Source: Moheibacter stercoris
GTDB taxonomy: Bacteria > Bacteroidota > Bacteroidia > Flavobacteriales > Weeksellaceae
Assembly (NCBI RefSeq): GCF_040545805.1
Contig: NZ_JBEPMO010000016.1
Span: forward strand, 1-55,368
Length of the DNA: 55,368 nt
Direction: 5' to 3'
The notes beneath the pieces are model-generated. The model saw only the letters and a program-made list of their open reading frames with translations, was not told the origin of the DNA and did not search any database. Shown piece after piece: positions 36,242-45,460 of this stretch; the first letter of the stretch is position 1; every line of letters starts with the position of its first letter. A program made the position numbers and the translations under genes.

Positions 36242-37084
36242 ATGAAAAAGACACTAACATTTATTTTACTGACGGTTGCAACTTTCGCTTTCGGACAGAC
36301 AGAAATTTCAACCAAGTATCATACGGCAGACAGTTTACTGCAAGCTGACAATTACTTGGAAGCATACAAAATCTTAAAAGAAATAGAACCAAAGTGCGAC
36401 AAAAAAGACACGCTTTATGATTACATTCTTTGGTATTATGTGGGTGCGACTTCGGAACTTGAAAGTCAGAACCGAATGACAGAACAATTTGAAACATCTC
36501 TAAAATATGGACTTGAAGCTCTTGAACTAATAGAAAAAGGAAAAAGTCGTTTTGACGAAAAATTTGCTTCAAAAGAATTTTGGATGCACAAAAACATTAT
36601 CGTTTCGTATTTCGGACTTGGACAATTTGACAAAGCGAAAAAACACAGAGACATTCTTTACAAAGCATACAAGGAAAAGAAATTACCAGAAGGAATTGAC
36701 GGCTATTATAATTTTGACTTCTTCAAACTAAACGACAAAAACATTTGGGGCTATGAATGGTATCCTGAATTACCCAAAGACAGATTTTCAAGTAGTTTTA
36801 CCAAAATCGTCTATTATGTTTACAGCACAAACCCTGACGGAACAGATAAAGACCAACTTTTTAGGTTTCACGTTTTAATGTATCACCAAGACAGCAAAAA
36901 TGCTAAGTTTGACTATTTGTTAGAAAAACAAATGGAAACTGACGAAGCAACAATAAGTGGTTCATATTATCAATACACTTACAAAGAAAACATTGACTAC
37001 AAAAAACTAAAAGACGACATAAAGGAAATTGTAACAAAAGAAATTGAACCAAGTAGCAGGCGAACAATACCAAAACGAAAATAA
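36242..37084 (+). CDS. Cassette 2: exported helical-repeat protein of unknown function
   Basis: A 280-aa protein with signal peptide MKKTLTFILLTVATFAFG and then helical, TPR-like stretches (HTADSLLQADNYLEAYKILK, ASKEFWMHKNIIVSYFGLGQ). No named family recognised. A longer reading to 36173 would translate the attC site itself and is rejected. Cassette boundaries are GTTATAGGCAA (36212) and TTGCCTATAAC (37089), a perfect 11-base complement. Confidence 0.65.
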   Translation: MKKTLTFILLTVATFAFGQTEISTKYHTADSLLQADNYLEAYKILKEIEPKCDKKDTLYDYILWYYVGATSELESQNRMTEQFETSLKYGLEALELIEKGKSRFDEKFASKEFWMHKNIIVSYFGLGQFDKAKKHRDILYKAYKEKKLPEGIDGYYNFDFFKLNDKNIWGYEWYPELPKDRFSSSFTKIVYYVYSTNPDGTDKDQLFRFHVLMYHQDSKNAKFDYLLEKQMETDEATISGSYYQYTYKENIDYKKLKDDIKEIVTKEIEPSSRRTIPKRK

Positions 37085-37088
37085 GCAC

Positions 37089-37226
37089 TTGCCTATAACA
37101 GCGGTTTGGCATAATGGGGGCGGACGTTCTTCGTATGAAAATTTGTTCTAAATTTGAACTGCGAGCTTCGTATCAAGTTTAGTGCTGAAAAGCCCCCACT
37201 ACGCCAAGCCGCAAACCGTTATGCGA
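37089..37226 (+). repeat. attC-like site 2
   Basis: R'' TTGCCTATAAC (37089-37099), R' GTTATGCGA (37218-37226). The inner stem GCGGTTTGGCATAATGGGGG pairs with CCCCCACTACGCCAAGCCGC. It lies between cassette 2 and the Zorya cassette. Confidence 0.82.
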
Positions 37227-37296
37227 CACCCTATTTGAACAGTCGTACCAAAATTCAACAAACAAAAGAAAGATGAACGAAACTGCCAACGCTTCA

Positions 37297-37358
37297 AAAA
37301 AACAAAAGAGGTGCAACCCAACGCACCAAGCCAACCCATTGCACCACATTTGTTTTTT
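37297..37358 (+). repeat. Type-2 hairpin E1, left of the Zorya module
   Basis: AAAAAACAAAAGAGGTGCAA (37297-37316) pairs with TTGCACCACATTTGTTTTTT (37339-37358), 18 of 20 positions. The shared core is CAAAAGAG in one arm and CACATTTG in the other. It belongs to the same family as E2, E3 and E5. It lies just inside attC site 2, 46 bases before zorB. Confidence 0.75.
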
Positions 37359-37403
37359 ACCCAACCACACATCAAGCGTTAATCAAATTGAATTTTAGTA
37401 CAA

Positions 37404-38120
37404 ATGTCAGGAACAAAAAAGGATAGTCACTGGATTCCCTTAGCCGACCTTATGACGGTTTTAATGGTCATTTTTTTATTTATGTCCATTTCATATATGG
37501 CATTGGTAGAAAAACGACAAAAAGAACAGAATCAAATATTCAAAGACTACGAGGAGTCAAAAGTTGCGTTATACAACGAGTTAAATCAGGCATTTAAAGA
37601 CGATTTTGCGAAATGGGATTTGAAACTCGACAATGACTTGTCTATAAAATTTACGAATCCGCAAGTGCTTTTTCCAACAGGGAAATCTGAAATCACACCT
37701 CATTTTCAAAGCATTTTAACCGATTTTCTTCCAAAATATCTATCGGTTGTATTACAGGAAAAATACAAAGACAAAATAGCGGAAATCAGAATCGAAGGTC
37801 ACACAGATACAAAGCCAATTGGGTTGACAAGCGATCCATACATTGATAATATGAAACTTTCACAAGACAGAGGAAGAAATGTTTTAGCTTTTTTGCGTTC
37901 TCAAAACTGCTTTATTAATTTACAACCAACAGAAAAAGAAAGGTTACAGTACTGGCTTACAGCCAATGGACTTTCCTATGGCAGAACGGTTGACAAAGAT
38001 TATAAACTTTCATTTGACAGTAAGCAACCAATTGACAATGATAAATCAAGACGTGTTGAATTTAGAATAGTAACCACAAGTGAAGCGATTATTAACGAGG
38101 CACTAAAAAACATCGAGTAA
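37404..38120 (+). CDS. zorB: Zorya type I motor subunit ZorB
   Basis: A 238-aa MotB-like protein: one membrane helix (residues 15-33) with an Asp (D15) near its start, as in the proton-channel helix of stator B subunits, then an OmpA-like peptidoglycan-binding domain (about 90-225, with FPTGKSEI, IEGHTDTKP and DKSRRVEFRIV). ZorA and ZorB form a proton-driven peptidoglycan-anchored motor thought to sense phage entry at the envelope. It is followed at 3 bases by zorA, and the whole operon fits type I Zorya. The gene order here is B-A-C-D instead of the usual A-B-C-D. Confidence 0.88.
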   Translation: MSGTKKDSHWIPLADLMTVLMVIFLFMSISYMALVEKRQKEQNQIFKDYEESKVALYNELNQAFKDDFAKWDLKLDNDLSIKFTNPQVLFPTGKSEITPHFQSILTDFLPKYLSVVLQEKYKDKIAEIRIEGHTDTKPIGLTSDPYIDNMKLSQDRGRNVLAFLRSQNCFINLQPTEKERLQYWLTANGLSYGRTVDKDYKLSFDSKQPIDNDKSRRVEFRIVTTSEAIINEALKNIE

Positions 38121-38123
38121 ATT

Positions 38124-39653
38124 ATGACATTTGAAATTATAGCTGGAATTCTAATTATATCTGCATTTGCAATTTGGGCAGGTCTATATATTAATAAAAG
38201 AACAAAGGAAAACAACAATGAACATTTATTTGACTTTATTCCTAACCTATTTCCTACTTTAGGAATTCTGTTTACATTTCTAGGTATTGCAATCGGTTTG
38301 TGGAATTTTGACAGTAACAATATTGAAAAAAGTATTCCCGAATTGATGAACGGATTGAAGACCGCTTTCCTTGTATCAATTTTTGGAGTTGCTTTATTAG
38401 TTGGTTTTTCTTTTTGGACAAACATCAAAAAGAAAAAATTAGAAGAAGGTGTTTTGAGCGAAGAAACTCAAGCGATCAACAACTTAATTGAAGCCATAAA
38501 AGAACTAAGAAACGATTTTGTTTCTACTGATGAAAACGGAAATACCATAAAACCTGGGAATGTTTTGCGTGATATTTACAAGGAATCCCAAAAACAATCA
38601 ACTTCTTTACAAACCTTTTCTTCTGATTTAGCTCTGACAATATCAGCTGGTTTTGAAGAGGTTTTTAATAATCCTGCAGGAGCAGTTGTTGAGGAATTAA
38701 AATTAGTAAAAGCCGAAATAGAATCTTTAGGTAATAAGCTGAAAGATCCTGCAACCGATATGACTCAAAATATTGTAAAGGAATTACAGGAATCAATGGG
38801 TAAAATGATTGAAGAATTTAAAACTTCGATGAGCGGAGATACTAAAAATGAAATGGAACGCTTAGCAGGATTACTTGGACAAGCAGGTGGTTCATTGACA
38901 GATTTCCCAATCAAATTACAAAATATGACTGACAACCTCAATGAAAATTTCAGAGGTTTGCAAGAAGTGGTTCAGCAAATTTCAAAACAAACTCTTTCTC
39001 AGTCGGAAGAATCTACTAATCAAATGAGAAAGCAAGTTGAAGATATGAGCGAAATTCTGCGAAGCAAAGTTGGAGATTTACAATCTGGTCAACAGACACT
39101 TTTAACAGAACAATCTAAAAACCTTCAAGTTTCTGAAAATCTTTTGAGTGCTTTCAATACAAGTATTGAAAAAATGAACGGACTTTCTACCGAAGTAAAC
39201 GGAAGTATATCAAAACTTAATCAAGCTCAAACAGAATTAGAAAAAGTTATTTCCGTCTTTAGAAACGTGTCGCAGGAAATCAATACATCGTCAAGTAGAT
39301 TTGGAGAATCTCAAAATGAATTTTCAAAACATTCTAATCAGTTCTTACAAAACAACCTAAATACAATTACAGAAATTCAAAAATCATTAGAAACGGCAAA
39401 GAGCGTTTCTGCCGACTACGCACAGAAGTTTGAGATTATTGAAAAAGGCTTGTCAAAAGTATTTGCCGACCTTGACACAGGACTAAGAGGCTATCAAGCA
39501 ACAGTTAGAGAAAGTCTTGAAACCTATTTAGGCAAATACACAGACGCTTTAACAAAAACAGCAGAATCTCTAGCAGGAGCATCTTCTAAACAAGAAGATA
39601 TTTTGGAAGAACTCACAGAACAACTTAGCAAATTAAACGGAAGAAGAAACTAA
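38124..39653 (+). CDS. zorA: Zorya type I motor subunit ZorA
   Basis: A 509-aa MotA/ExbB-like protein: three predicted membrane helices (about 3-22, 42-60, 78-98), with FIPNLFPTLGILFTFLGIAIG matching the MotA/ExbB/TolQ channel segment, then a coiled coil of about 380 residues (about 125-505) reaching into the cytoplasm. In Zorya this tail is thought to carry the signal to ZorC and ZorD. The coil is shorter than the roughly 700-aa E. coli type I ZorA. It is in a tight operon with zorB and zorC. Confidence 0.87.
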   Translation: MTFEIIAGILIISAFAIWAGLYINKRTKENNNEHLFDFIPNLFPTLGILFTFLGIAIGLWNFDSNNIEKSIPELMNGLKTAFLVSIFGVALLVGFSFWTNIKKKKLEEGVLSEETQAINNLIEAIKELRNDFVSTDENGNTIKPGNVLRDIYKESQKQSTSLQTFSSDLALTISAGFEEVFNNPAGAVVEELKLVKAEIESLGNKLKDPATDMTQNIVKELQESMGKMIEEFKTSMSGDTKNEMERLAGLLGQAGGSLTDFPIKLQNMTDNLNENFRGLQEVVQQISKQTLSQSEESTNQMRKQVEDMSEILRSKVGDLQSGQQTLLTEQSKNLQVSENLLSAFNTSIEKMNGLSTEVNGSISKLNQAQTELEKVISVFRNVSQEINTSSSRFGESQNEFSKHSNQFLQNNLNTITEIQKSLETAKSVSADYAQKFEIIEKGLSKVFADLDTGLRGYQATVRESLETYLGKYTDALTKTAESLAGASSKQEDILEELTEQLSKLNGRRN

Positions 39654-39656
39654 TAT

Positions 39657-41072
39657 ATGCCAACTACGCAAGACATATTACAATTTCATTTTTCACCGAC
39701 TACATTTCAGCAGTCGGCACAAAAGATTATTCCGATTACTCTTGCATCGCTGAACGACCATCGAATTGATAAACTTCAAAAAATAACAGAAGAAGTTGGA
39801 GCCAATTCATTTTCATTTTCGGGAGAAAATCTTATTCCACAAGTTTTTAGAAAGTTTAAAAATTCCATTAATAATAACAATATAAGTTTTGAACGTCGAG
39901 AATTAAGAACACTTACTTATTCCTTAAACTATTCAGAACAAAATTTATTACCAATTTTCAGCAATGAATATGAATTAAAACATGCTCTGACGCTGTTAGA
40001 TTTAAATTGGAGGGATTCATTTTTAGTGGGTCTGATAGATTGTTATTTAAGAAGTTGGGAAACTAAGTTTCAAAAATCATTAGTGCAATTAGAACAATTT
40101 ATTGCTAATAAATTAGAAAATTATTCAGGAAATAGAAGTACATTAATTTCTTTCAAAAACAATAAACGATATTTCAATTCAAAAAATGGAGATTTAATCT
40201 TAGGCGACACCATCGCTAAACTCAATATACCAATTCAAGAAGCCACAAGAATATTGGGCGTTCCTGAATCTTGGTTTGATTATCCCTATTTCTCGAAAGT
40301 CATTGTAACTTATTACGAAAGAAATAAAAACAGAATATCGAACGAAATAGATAATCTGAATGAAGTATTACTAACACATAATAGTTCAACTACTAACAAA
40401 AGATTAATCAGTAAAATTATCATTCAAGCAAACCAACCTCAATTTGTAACAATACAAGATCAAATAAAGAAAATTGCCTTCACACAAATTGGCGACCCTA
40501 GTACTGTTTCAAATTGGACAGCTTTTGAGAATGCAACTGAAATTGAACGAAGTGAAATCATAGAAGCAAGAAATATTCTAAATGAATGGATTACACAACA
40601 ATTTATCAATGTATTTTTTAATGTTTGCATCAATGATGAAAGACGAAAGAAATTTTGGCTTCGTTTTGCTTCCAAAATATCATCATTTAAGGTTTATGGA
40701 CCGCTTCACACAAAAAACATGCTTAAACGTGATGAAAGAATTGCCGAATATGTAGATGCGAGATTTGAAACGGTAACGAGCAAAAAAGATGTTTCAGCAT
40801 TTATATTATACATTGGAGATTATATGTTGATTGAGTTCAGCAATGAAGGCTACGCCTTTTACGCCTATAAAATCAACAGTCCATATAAACCAAGTTTGAG
40901 TTATCAATTAAATAGTGTGGACGATTTGCGTAATGCGTCAATGCCGATGGCTATTCAAAGTGATAATTACTACGATTATTTTAACGATGAAGGAAGGCTA
41001 ACGCACAGAGATGGTAATCAAATTTGGGAAACTAGGTTTAATAGTTGGATGAATAAAAAAATATTTGGATGA
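39657..41072 (+). CDS. zorC: Zorya type I protein ZorC (EH_Signature)
   Basis: A 471-aa protein with an EH_Signature domain: RRKKFWLRFASKISSF (about 321-336), IEFSNEGYAFYAY with the conserved Glu, and LTHRDG with the conserved His near the C-terminus, ending ETRFNSWM. This domain names ZorC, a DNA-binding effector partner. It starts 3 bases after zorA and overlaps zorD by 4 bases (ATGA), so translation is coupled. Confidence 0.85.
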   Translation: MPTTQDILQFHFSPTTFQQSAQKIIPITLASLNDHRIDKLQKITEEVGANSFSFSGENLIPQVFRKFKNSINNNNISFERRELRTLTYSLNYSEQNLLPIFSNEYELKHALTLLDLNWRDSFLVGLIDCYLRSWETKFQKSLVQLEQFIANKLENYSGNRSTLISFKNNKRYFNSKNGDLILGDTIAKLNIPIQEATRILGVPESWFDYPYFSKVIVTYYERNKNRISNEIDNLNEVLLTHNSSTTNKRLISKIIIQANQPQFVTIQDQIKKIAFTQIGDPSTVSNWTAFENATEIERSEIIEARNILNEWITQQFINVFFNVCINDERRKKFWLRFASKISSFKVYGPLHTKNMLKRDERIAEYVDARFETVTSKKDVSAFILYIGDYMLIEFSNEGYAFYAYKINSPYKPSLSYQLNSVDDLRNASMPMAIQSDNYYDYFNDEGRLTHRDGNQIWETRFNSWMNKKIFG

Positions 41073-44000
41073 TTTTAAAATATACACAGGACAAAAACAA
41101 ATTTTTATTCTATTTCCTAAATGAATCGGGAAGAAAAATTCCTGTTTCTGAATGGGAAAAATTACAATCAGAATTTTTATCTCAACTTGCAATTCTAACC
41201 GAGTTACACGATAATGGTTTAGCAGACTATACGGAAAACTCTTGCGAAATTGAAAGTATTGATGTTTTAAAGTTAAATGAAATTGATAAGCAAATAATGG
41301 ATTTGCCAAACGGTTATCCGTATGAGATTTTTGTAGAATCAGATGGGGTTTTAACCAATAATTCTTTTAAATTTAAATATGGATTTTATGATTTTGCACC
41401 GAACGGAACAAGATTAAAAACTACAAAAAACGGAGCAATAATTAAGGTTGAAGAAAACGAATATCTACTATCAGAAAACCAGTATTTGCTTTGTCAAGCT
41501 ATTGACGAGTTCAATAATTTATCCGATAGCGAGAAAGGAAATGTTACAAATCTGAAAAAATTATCAGAATTAAAATCACTTTCAAAAGAGAGTGGATTGA
41601 CCTTAGAGCAATTTTTAAACAATCAAGAATTATTCATTCCCGATAAAATCAAATTAGATGTTGATTTCAATAACGGCATTTTTGAAATTATCCCAACCGT
41701 AGAAATTGATAATGCTATTGGCTTCACCAACACATTTGATAAATTACCAATGATTCGAGATGTATATCCAATATCGGGGAATAATGGAGAAACAACGAGA
41801 GTAGTAATTTCTGAAAAACAAAAAGTAGAATTACAAAATATAAAAGCAAATAGAAAAATTTTTGACAAAGAAACAATCCAAGAAATCATTGAGCATCCCG
41901 AATTGTTTTTTAATGATGATGAAGTTGATTTTACAGTCTTTTATAGCGACAGAGTAAAAGAAATTGGTGTTTACAGTCCAAAGTTTTATCCTTTTGCAAG
42001 TCCGTACAAATCGCAATGGATTCCCGGAATTGTAATAAAAGACAAAGTTCACGGAGAGAAAAAAATCTATTTTAAAACACCCGAAAAACTTAATGACTTT
42101 ATTGAGCAAAAGGAAAAAGCTGTTAAAGATAAAAAGCAAACAGTTGAGTGGGAAAATGCAGAAATACCGATTGATGAAGCAGAAAAATTCATCAAAACAG
42201 CCAAGAAACAATTTGAAAACCCTAATAAGCCAATAAAGCAAGACAAGAAAACAGACCACGAAGTACTGATAATAAAAGAAAATGCAGAGTTAACTGAATT
42301 TTCTAATGGAAATGAATTGCCCGAAAATTTAAAACACAGTTTTTACGAAATACCGAATTTGAATAATGGCATAAGTTTAAAAGAACACCAAAAAGAAGGT
42401 GTTTCGTGGTTGCAATCTTTATTCAAAGAAAACTTTGCAGGAGGATTACTTGCTGATGATATGGGATTGGGAAAGACATTACAATTACTGTATTTTATCG
42501 AATGGCATTGCCAACATTGCGATGATAACAAACCTTATTTAATTGTAGCACCCGTTAGTTTGCTCGAAAATTGGGAAAACGAATACGAGAAATTTTTCAA
42601 TCCACAGAATTTACCATTGTGTAAGTTGTATGGCGGTGTATCATTAACAAAAGAAAATAACCCAATTCAAAACCAGCAAGACGCTAAACGATTACAATTC
42701 AAACAAATCATTCTTACCAATTATGAAACATTGAGGAGTTATCAAATTAGCTTAGGGTTGGTTGATTTTGCAATTATCGCATTAGATGAAGCACAAAAAA
42801 TAAAAACACCAGGAACACTTATAACCAATGCAAGTAAAGCTCTAAAAGCCGATTTTAAAATTGCAATGACAGGAACACCAGTAGAAAATACTTTGGTCGA
42901 TATTTGGTGTCTAATGGATTTTGCAGTTCCGGGGCTTTTAGGCAACGCCAAAGATTTTGCAAAGCAATACCAAAAACCTTTGAGCGATGAAAAAACTGAT
43001 ATAAAAGCACTAACCGAGCAACTTCGCAAGAATATTGGAGTTTTTATCAAAAGAAGATTGAAAAGTGATGTCGCAAAAGATTTGCCTAAAAAACACGATA
43101 ATCAAAATTCAAGAATCAAAAAAGTGATGCCCTCCGTTCAATTAGACCGATACAAGCAGGAAATTGAAATGGCAAATGACCCAAATTTAGTTGGTGTTGA
43201 TGGAAGAAATCAAAAATTAAAATCACTTTGGGCAGTTAGAGACATTTCAGACCATCCGTATTTATTGGAAAGTCAGATTTTGAAGTTTTCCAGCGATGAA
43301 CTTATAAATAGTTCGTCTAAACTGCAAACTACCGTTGGGATTTTAGCTGACATAAAATCCAAAAATGAAAAAGTAATTGTATTTGCTGACAGGCGAGAAA
43401 CTCAAAAGATGTTGCAGAAAGTTGTTTACGATACTTTTGGAATTTTCACGAGCATTATAAACGGAGATACGCCTACAACAAAACAACTTGAAGGGAAATC
43501 CAAACTAAGCCGACAACAAACTATTGACCGTTTTCAAGAAGAAGAAGGATTTAATGTAATTATAATGTCCCCAATTGCCGCAGGTGTAGGGTTAAATGTT
43601 ACAAAAGCTAATCATATTATTCATTATACAAGACATTGGAATCCTGCAAAAGAGGAACAGGCGACTGATAGAGCTTATCGAATTGGACAAGAAAAAGATG
43701 TCTTTGTGTATTATCCAATGGCAGTTTTTCCTGAAGATATGAAAGATGAAGAAGGTAACAGATTGAAATCTTTTGATGAAGTATTGGATAGTCTTCTTGC
43801 TTATCGAAAAAACTTAGCTGCTAGTACTTTATTTCCAACAGAACAAGCTGAGATCACACCTGATGAACTATTTGGAAATATTTTTGGAACAAAAACAGAG
43901 ATCAAGCATAAAACACTTTCTTTAACTGACATTGACAGACTTCATCCAAATCTTTTTGAAGCAAGTATAGCATCGCTTTACAAAAGTCGAGGCTTTGAAG

Positions 44001-44341
44001 TGTACCTTACACCTTATTCCAACGATAAAGGTGTAGATGTTGTAGCTTTAAAGAACGGAGAAAATTACCTCATACAAGCCAAGCAAACAAAGTCCTTAGT
44101 TGGAAATGATGCAATACAAGAGATTTGTACAGCAAAAAATTACTATGAAAACAAATTTAATGAACGTTTCAACTTAGTAACCATAACCAACAATGATTAC
44201 AGTTCATCGGCAACAATATTAGCAAAGTCTAACAACATTATGCTACTAAACCGTGGACATCTTGAAAGTTTAATAACCCAAAATAATGTAACAATACAAG
44301 ACATTAATAAAATTGAATCACAACGAATGGCACGAATATAG
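41069..44341 (+). CDS. zorD: Zorya type I helicase-nuclease ZorD (SNF2 with Mrr-like C-terminus)
   Basis: A 1090-aa SNF2-type ATPase. Walker A GLGKT is near residues 464-468, motif II is DEAQ starting at D573, motif III MTGTPVEN, and motif VI DRAYRIGQ starting at D867. A C-terminal Mrr-like PD-(D/E)XK domain (about 955-1075) has D990 (GVDVVAL) and Q1003-A-K1005 (IQAKQ). It is the DNA-degrading effector of type I Zorya. An N-terminal region of about 400 residues is unassigned. Length matches the family. Confidence 0.9.
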   Translation: MILKYTQDKNKFLFYFLNESGRKIPVSEWEKLQSEFLSQLAILTELHDNGLADYTENSCEIESIDVLKLNEIDKQIMDLPNGYPYEIFVESDGVLTNNSFKFKYGFYDFAPNGTRLKTTKNGAIIKVEENEYLLSENQYLLCQAIDEFNNLSDSEKGNVTNLKKLSELKSLSKESGLTLEQFLNNQELFIPDKIKLDVDFNNGIFEIIPTVEIDNAIGFTNTFDKLPMIRDVYPISGNNGETTRVVISEKQKVELQNIKANRKIFDKETIQEIIEHPELFFNDDEVDFTVFYSDRVKEIGVYSPKFYPFASPYKSQWIPGIVIKDKVHGEKKIYFKTPEKLNDFIEQKEKAVKDKKQTVEWENAEIPIDEAEKFIKTAKKQFENPNKPIKQDKKTDHEVLIIKENAELTEFSNGNELPENLKHSFYEIPNLNNGISLKEHQKEGVSWLQSLFKENFAGGLLADDMGLGKTLQLLYFIEWHCQHCDDNKPYLIVAPVSLLENWENEYEKFFNPQNLPLCKLYGGVSLTKENNPIQNQQDAKRLQFKQIILTNYETLRSYQISLGLVDFAIIALDEAQKIKTPGTLITNASKALKADFKIAMTGTPVENTLVDIWCLMDFAVPGLLGNAKDFAKQYQKPLSDEKTDIKALTEQLRKNIGVFIKRRLKSDVAKDLPKKHDNQNSRIKKVMPSVQLDRYKQEIEMANDPNLVGVDGRNQKLKSLWAVRDISDHPYLLESQILKFSSDELINSSSKLQTTVGILADIKSKNEKVIVFADRRETQKMLQKVVYDTFGIFTSIINGDTPTTKQLEGKSKLSRQQTIDRFQEEEGFNVIIMSPIAAGVGLNVTKANHIIHYTRHWNPAKEEQATDRAYRIGQEKDVFVYYPMAVFPEDMKDEEGNRLKSFDEVLDSLLAYRKNLAASTLFPTEQAEITPDELFGNIFGTKTEIKHKTLSLTDIDRLHPNLFEASIASLYKSRGFEVYLTPYSNDKGVDVVALKNGENYLIQAKQTKSLVGNDAIQEICTAKNYYENKFNERFNLVTITNNDYSSSATILAKSNNIMLLNRGHLESLITQNNVTIQDINKIESQRMARI

Positions 44342-44350
44342 ACCACGCTT

Positions 44351-44414
44351 TTGGTAGCACATTCGCATTTTAGCAAACGCACAAATCCAAGAAAAAATGC
44401 AAAAGAGCTACCAA
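44351..44414 (+). repeat. Type-2 hairpin E2, right of the Zorya module
   Basis: TTGGTAGCACATTCGCATTT pairs with AAATGCAAAAGAGCTACCAA around an AACGCACAAATCCAAG-like loop. The cores CACATTYG and CAAAAGAG occur in the opposite arms to E1, so the arrangement is mirrored at the two ends of the module. It begins 10 bases after the zorD stop codon. Confidence 0.75.
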
Positions 44415-44462
44415 TATAAAGCAATATAAAGCGAGCAAATTTAAGTCGAAAAAAGAGGGCGA

Positions 44463-44661
44463 TCGCATAACATCGTATTGGCGAAATGGCGGTTTAAGGG
44501 AGATATTGAAAGTTTCTTCTTTTTTTGTCGCAACAGCCTTTTATATTTCCTTTTTTCATAAATTTAGAAAATAATAAAAGGCTGTTGCTTAGCTTAGTGC
44601 AAAATTGAAAGTTTCGGCTTTCTAATCCGCCACTATCGCCAATACGCGGCCCGTTACAAGC
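44463..44661 (+). repeat. attC-like site 3 (long form)
   Basis: R'' TCGCATAAC (44463-44471), R' GTTACAAGC (44653-44661). The inner stem CGTATTGGCGAAATGGCGG pairs with CCGCCACTATCGCCAATACG. The centre is enlarged by an extra perfect hairpin, CAACAGCCTTTTAT with ATAAAAGGCTGTTG, raising it to 199 bases. Together with E2 this explains the 370-base gap after zorD. Confidence 0.82.
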
Positions 44662-44711
44662 AAGTGTAAAGGACGGTTCGCACAAGATAACGGGATAATA
44701 AAAAAAATTAA

Positions 44712-45095
44712 ATGAATTTTGTTTGTAAAGAAATATCAATTAATGACGAAGAATTCGGTTGCACTGTGACATTGTCTGAAAAAGAAGATAGTGGCTTTGA
44801 TTACGAAGAGACGGTTGAGGAAATAATGAATGCAACTGACCAGTATTTAATGCTTCAAAAAACATATGGAGAAGACGAATTTGAAGAAGACTATTATTAC
44901 ATTGAATCACGCGACTTTGAAAAATCTGGAGAATTAGAAGACTTTGAAATATTTTTAACAGAAACTGAATTTATTATCACATTTGAAAACGAAAAATATG
45001 TAATTCAAATCAGCCCGAATAGAAAAGTTTTTGATGAATTAAAAAAAGTGCTTTCAGAATTTACTGAATGTAAAGGAAAATTGAACATTCAATAA
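44712..45095 (+). CDS. Cassette 4: acidic protein of unknown function
   Basis: A 127-aa strongly acidic protein (many Glu and Asp, low Lys in the middle, EDEFEEDYYYIESRDFE). It opens MNFVCKEISINDEEFG, with alternating strand-like segments and a final helix VFDELKKVLSEFTECKG. Compact, soluble and without signal peptide. No family recognised; acidic small proteins in arrays are often immunity or DNA-mimic proteins, but that is only a possibility. It is the only gene of a 636-base cassette. Confidence 0.6.
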   Translation: MNFVCKEISINDEEFGCTVTLSEKEDSGFDYEETVEEIMNATDQYLMLQKTYGEDEFEEDYYYIESRDFEKSGELEDFEIFLTETEFIITFENEKYVIQISPNRKVFDELKKVLSEFTECKGKLNIQ

Positions 45096-45162
45096 AAATC
45101 AATTTGACTCTTAAAAAGACAGTTAAACAATGCTTAAAATGATATTAGACTGCAAAACACCA

Positions 45163-45297
45163 GCTTGTAACATCGTATTGGCAATAGTGCGGAGCAATCG
45201 CAAGTTTAACCATTTCAGATGTCCCGAAGATTAATTTATAATAAGAAAGTTTCCGCGTTAAAGCCGCACCATCGCCAATACGAAAACCGTTATGCCT
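45163..45297 (+). repeat. attC-like site 4
   Basis: R'' GCTTGTAAC (45163-45171) is the complement of its cassette start GTTACAAGC (44653). R' GTTATGCCT (45289-45297) opens cassette 5. The inner stem TCGTATTGGCAATAGTGCGG pairs with CCGCACCATCGCCAATACGA. Confidence 0.82.
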
Positions 45298-45365
45298 CAC
45301 CCTAAAAGACAACACGACCGACAATAAACAAACAGAAAAATGAAAGACGAAATACCAACACTTCT

Positions 45366-45429
45366 GCAAAATCAAAAGAGCTGCATCCACACGCTCAAAG
45401 CCAACCTAATGCAGCACATTTGCTTTTGC
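45366..45429 (+). repeat. Type-2 hairpin E3, left of the helicase-polymerase module
   Basis: GCAAAATCAAAAGAGCTGCA pairs with TGCAGCACATTTGCTTTTGC, with the loop holding CTCAAAGCCAACC. The arrangement is the same as E1 (CAAAAGAG first, CACATTTG second). It lies 32 bases before the helicase gene and fills, with attC site 4, the 365-base gap. Confidence 0.75.
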
Positions 45430-45460
45430 CCCAACGCACATTGAAAATTCCGAATAAACT

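Noticed and set aside
37273..37395. Short frames through hairpins E1 and E3 that share an HICF-containing peptide
   Set aside because: The shared peptide follows from the conserved hairpin bases. The frames have no protein-like length or composition outside the hairpin.
37404..44341. Type II Zorya, or a flagellar or Tol-like stator operon
   Set aside because: There is no HNH-type ZorE, while ZorC (EH_Signature) and the SNF2-Mrr ZorD are both present. Real stators do not sit with such partners.
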